A stretch of 64,000 nt of DNA from Sclerurus mexicanus. Taxonomy: Eukaryota; Chordata; Aves; Passeriformes; Furnariidae. The stretch is from NCBI GenBank assembly GCA_013396755.1, contig VWZF01005252.1:1-64000 (forward strand), given 5' to 3'. Of this stretch, positions 59,701 to 64,000 are shown one piece after another. The notes beneath the pieces were generated by a model. That model worked only from the letters and a program-made list of their open reading frames with translations, did not search any database and was not told where the DNA came from. Made by a program: the position numbers and the translations under genes. Numbering within the stretch: the stretch's first letter is position 1; each line of letters opens with the position of its first letter.

Positions 59701-62700
59701 GCATAACCCTCGCTGACAGCTCCTTTCTAAATGGTGGATGTATGGATGGAAGGCAGGAATTGTATCTGTAGTTGCCTCAGGGAACAGGAATGAAGAAGAT
59801 CACGCTCCTTTTCCACACTGCATATGCTCCTTCTGCTATGTTCATTGTCCAACGGAGAGAAAGAATCAAGCCTTAGTGTCCTTGCAAGGGAGAGCAGTGG
59901 AGGGAAAGAGCTTGAACTATTGCCTGAAGGGTGAGTGGGACTCCAAAATCTGTATATAGTTGATCTTCAAGGTACAGATTCTCTTCTTGCCCCATGTGGG
60001 GCAGGAAAGAGTTATGTCTGTCATGCCACTGATTTTGCTGGTACCAGTCAGATTTCTCCATCCAGCTGAAGATCTCTGTGGGTAAAAAGGAGGAGATAAG
60101 CAGAAAGGAGAAACAGTAGGGACCATATTTTCTGTCCCCCTGGCTGACCAGATTAAAAGAGAAAATTATCAGCAGGAATTATTCCTGTCATGTTCTGGTA
60201 GGAGGGAGGAGATACTGCTTAGTGGTACACTATTAGTGCTCTGTGTATTAGACAGCAAATGAAAGAGAACTGCTCTGTCACTGTAGATAAAACAAATATT
60301 TTGAAATATGAATAATACAGATAGGCACTTTTAAAGTCAGGTCTACCATGTACCACAAGAAGCATCTCTTTTTGTAAATGACTGTGCTTATTTTCAAATA
60401 CTGACCCATAACTATTACCTTTCATTAGAAATTTGCTTTCTTTATAATATTCCATTTTTCCCAGCATGTTTTGAAAGCCCAGCCTCTTAAATTAATGGAC
60501 TTACAAAGCTGCTTCCCTGAAGCTCTTTTAGTTACTGTTTATTGCAGTCTTTTTATTCTTCAGTTTGCATTAGCTCTTTCTGTTCCACCCCCTGTGCTCC
60601 CCATCTTTTTCTTTCCGAGCTTGCCACATTTATTTAATGAGAAATAAAGTACATTTTTGTTGTGATTGGGCACATTCAGGAGTTTTTAGGCCATCTTAGA
60701 ATAAATTTTGAGTTGTGTCAAATAGGAAGTTCATGCAAAAATCTTCAGCTTGGGTGCATTTTGCCAAGACTTTTTCTTCCTTAAATTGCTTAAATCCGTT
60801 AAATGTACTAGAGGTTTAAAGCTTAAAATATCTTAATATAGGCTACAGATGTAAGAGCTTAGAGCAAATCCTCTACAAGTTTATGAAAAAGAAGTTAATT
60901 AAAGCTAACCAAGAAAATACAAATGGTAGGGAAAACCCCCACATTATGAAAAGATACAAATTCAGAATCCGTAACTGGAAGTTTCCCACAAATGATGTTG
61001 GGACAGGTCCAAGTTAAAGATTTTACCTTATGCTTCAAAATGAGTACTTTGTGATTACAGAAATGATGTGCTATTCTGACATACCACAACCTCTCTTTGC
61101 ATTAGAACCCTTTCAGTTTTAGCCCCACTCAGTATGTTTTGCTGCCTGTCCATGGTGCTGCAAAATGCAGTTTCTATCAGTACAAGGCAGATGGAGCGCG
61201 GAGTTTTTGCTCTAGCTGAAGTATTCTGGCACACCTATTTTGCTGTTTCTTTAGTTCTGTATATTATGTCCATTTTATGTCTTCTGCCTGTGCAAATAGT
61301 TTTGTTTCACTCTTGATACCTTTAGGAAAAGGGTTACTCTGGATCCCCAGAAAAATGGGTGAGAGTATGTAAAGCTGCATGTGATACATCCCCAGTGTGA
61401 TATATCCAGTTCTCTGTTTATTATAGTATGTACTGTAAATGCAGTTTTAAAAAGGCCAAATCTGGAAATTCTTAAAGTAAATGTAAATATTCATTTTAAC
61501 ATCTCTGTTTAATCACTTCAGTGAAGTTATTAGTTGTAATTAGCCATATCTAGGCAAATAAGGAGTCATTTGAGGCCAGATTGGAGCCTAAGCAATTTGC
61601 AGAGCCAAGGCCTGTATGTTCAGCTGTGCAGAGGCTTATACGGAGTTTGCTGTGGGGTGTGTGTATGTGGATCTATGGATCCCAGGTACTGGAACAGTAT
61701 TTATCCCTTATTTGCATCACAGGGAATCAAAATGGGAATAAGGCATCTGTTGTAGTCCTAACTACAAATGTACTGATGTCATAGCTTAGTACCTAAGAAC
61801 TTGTCATCCATGTCAACTAGGAATGGCTAATCTTCATGGTGGAGCTCTCTCAGAGAAATCTTTTACACCTAGTGCACAGAACCTCCATACTAGATTATGG
61901 AATCATAGAAATTTTTAATTCTTCATAATTGATTGGGATGAACCTGCTTTAGGGACAGAACTATAATATTCAGTTCAGGAACCTCCTCCTGAAGTTTACA
62001 ATAAATCTCAAAGTACTCTTCTATGTACATTTCTATGTTTTTATCCTTTTTAAGACTAGTGTTAGCAAGTAGAAATCTATCAACAAAGGAACGCAGTTTG
62101 AAAAAGGCAGTAAGTCCAGAAAAAATACTTAGTACAACTTCAAACCAGTTGTAGCACATACTGAGATACATTTAAATGTGTGTGGCCTGGCCCAACAGTT
62201 ATATGACATTGAATTGTCATGCCTGATGTCATAGAGCTTTGAAAAGGGGGTCAGACCAGGTTTGAAATCTTCCCAGGCAGAGATTGTTGAACCTGCCCAT
62301 TTCTGAGCAGTTACAGTCTGTATGAACTCTGACACCGCTTAAAGGCAAAATCAAAGTGGTGAATTCCAAATCTCAAGTTCCATATTTGACTCTGCAGTGG
62401 AGCTCCCTTCAAAAATAGCTGAGCAGTTGGAGTCAGAAAACTTTTAGAAAATCGCTTGATCATGTCTCACCTTGTGAATGATTTGAACTGAAATGGGCCA
62501 AAAGTAAATAGGTGAGCTTAACATGGCTGCTCTTTTTTCCCCCTTGTGTTTACACTGAAACAGCAGCAGGTCTTAAATATTCAGGAGCTGCCAAAGGCAT
62601 TTTGGAAAGGCACAGTCCCTTTGCTGGTAATTACATCTCCCAGCTGAGATGCTGTGATGCAGTGTTTGAGCATCCTCCTGCAAAATCAGAAAGCATGAGT

Positions 62701-64000
62701 CACTCACAAAGGCCCTCCCAGTGCTGCAGCAGGCTGAGTTATATTCAGTTTTGGATGGTTTAGATTATTTTCTACACAACTGCTGCTTGCCCAGTTGTTC
62801 TTGTCCCTGTATTTGCACGTGACTTATTCCTATCCCAAGAGTAGCTCTCTCCCCTTATCCTTACTTGAGTCCTTTCTTTTTGACAGGATCTTTGAATGAT
62901 TCATTGTTCAAATCATGTCAGACATTGCAGTGGTCTGCTGAGTCACTGCCACCACTGAATTAGATCTAAAATGCAAATGCACATTCTGATATACACCAGT
63001 GCAGTGATATATAGATACTTCCTTCAGAATTTGTCCTCTTGGATGAAGTTACAGAGATTGCCCTCTAAATATTGTTTCAAAATCTTGGAGTTGTGCTAGA
63101 CAAGAAACAACTAGGAGTTGTTGCATTATCCATAAAGGCCTTTTCTGTTCTGCCAGGGTTTACCAGCTTACTGGCATTTTGTACAGAGCAATGAAGAATG
63201 GAGTGATGTTGCTATGGCCAGGATAACTAACAATACAAAGCACCATATCAATTCACCGTTCTGGTACTTTGAGGCTGACTGGCGTGGAAGGCAAATAGAC
63301 TGTTCCCTCTTCCCTTGGTAAAGCTCTTCTCAATTAACTTTTAAACTAAGCAGTGATTTATCAACATCATGTCCCCATCTTTAATTTGCTGGTAATAGTG
63401 GAAAGTTATTGCCTTTGATTAAGACTGGTTGTAAGGAATATAAGCCTGTGCTTAACTTCATATCAAGTGACCAATTTCACTGTCTTGGATATTGCCATTT
63501 TTCAGACCCCTAAAAATTCAGATTCTGCACGTGCCACAAAAACATCTTGCAATTGAGTTTAAAATTGATTGAAACAGTACTAGAAGATGAAGGAGGAGGG
63601 AAAATTATGTCCAGAGACTGTGAAAAGATAGAAAACTTCTGCTTTAGGAAATATCAAATTGAGAATGATTTGGTATTTAAATAGAAAAAAAATGGGATGT
63701 GTGTTTGTGTATAAAATAATTTGAAATCCTTGTACATGTACTATCTCAGAGAAGCATAGTTTAGGATGAAGAGATATGAAAAATGTAGCAGTATATATCT
63801 AATCAAAAATAAGAATGCAACCATTCTCGTTGTCTTTCTCAATAAAGAAGATGCTGAAGTCTTCCAATCAAATCCCAGGTTTTTTAATTAAATGGAATAT
63901 AAGAGTAGATGACATGATTAATCTTTCTCTACATTTCCACTAAGATGTTGATTTTGAGTATTTGAATCTATCTTTAAAAAGATGCTTCCTGGGATACTAG

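Larger units (their letters stand above)
57273..64000. other. Gene-free interval with minor CR1 pieces
   Basis: No coding gene is supported. Two antisense CR1 ends occur (58078-58150 and 59628-59700). Position 58985 is an undetermined base (n). The rest to the window end is AT-rich without recognised structure. Confidence 0.4.

Noticed and set aside
1..64000. tRNA, rRNA, CRISPR arrays and prokaryotic operons
   Set aside because: None seen; the repeat content and intron structure are those of a bird nuclear genome.

Overview
The window reads as nuclear DNA of a bird, most likely a passerine. The evidence is the repeat content: many fragments of the avian LINE CR1 on both strands, solo LTRs of avian ERVL-like and short-LTR families, and an AT-rich background with a few GC-rich islands. 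There are no bacterial-style operons, tRNAs, rRNAs or CRISPR arrays. Most of the 64 kb is intergenic or intronic.

Layout. About 1.0-3.06 kb is a decayed CR1 (+) with endonuclease and reverse-transcriptase remnants. At 4.11-5.10 kb (+) is an intact 328-codon frame made mainly of a 22-residue acidic Ser/Glu/Gln/Trp repeat. At 6.05-6.98 kb (-) lies LTR 'A'; two related ~315 bp LTRs (-) follow at 12.9-13.2 and 13.9-14.2 kb, then an LTR-like block and a CR1 tail at 18.1-18.7 kb. A GC-rich island at 19.4-21.2 kb carries, on the minus strand, a four-exon gene with GT-AG introns all in phase 1, coding for a 436-residue protein I do not recognise. A 3 x 41 bp hairpin repeat sits at 22.6 kb, CR1 at 22.9-23.3 kb, a GC-rich patch at 25.0-25.5 kb, an ERVL-like LTR at 32.07-32.71 kb and a CR1 tail at 37.7 kb. 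LTR 'B', homologous to A but in the opposite orientation, is at 44.98-45.95 kb. A second CR1 at 47.45-48.11 kb has a long stretch identical to the first CR1. A long inverted repeat lies at 56.64-56.98 kb, and CR1 fragments are scattered to 59.7 kb.

The two protein-coding candidates show no functional link to each other. The first encodes a low-complexity tandem-repeat protein; the second has a proline-rich centre, two acidic leucine-rich repeats and a basic C-terminal tail, which suggests a nuclear regulatory protein. The other striking signals are structural: a 483 bp block identical between two otherwise divergent CR1 copies 45,251 bp apart, inverted LTRs 39 kb apart, a 51 bp-arm inverted repeat, and a 41 bp inverted repeat tying the first CR1's flank to the end of the repeat gene. 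All calls come from reading the sequence by eye; no database search was possible.
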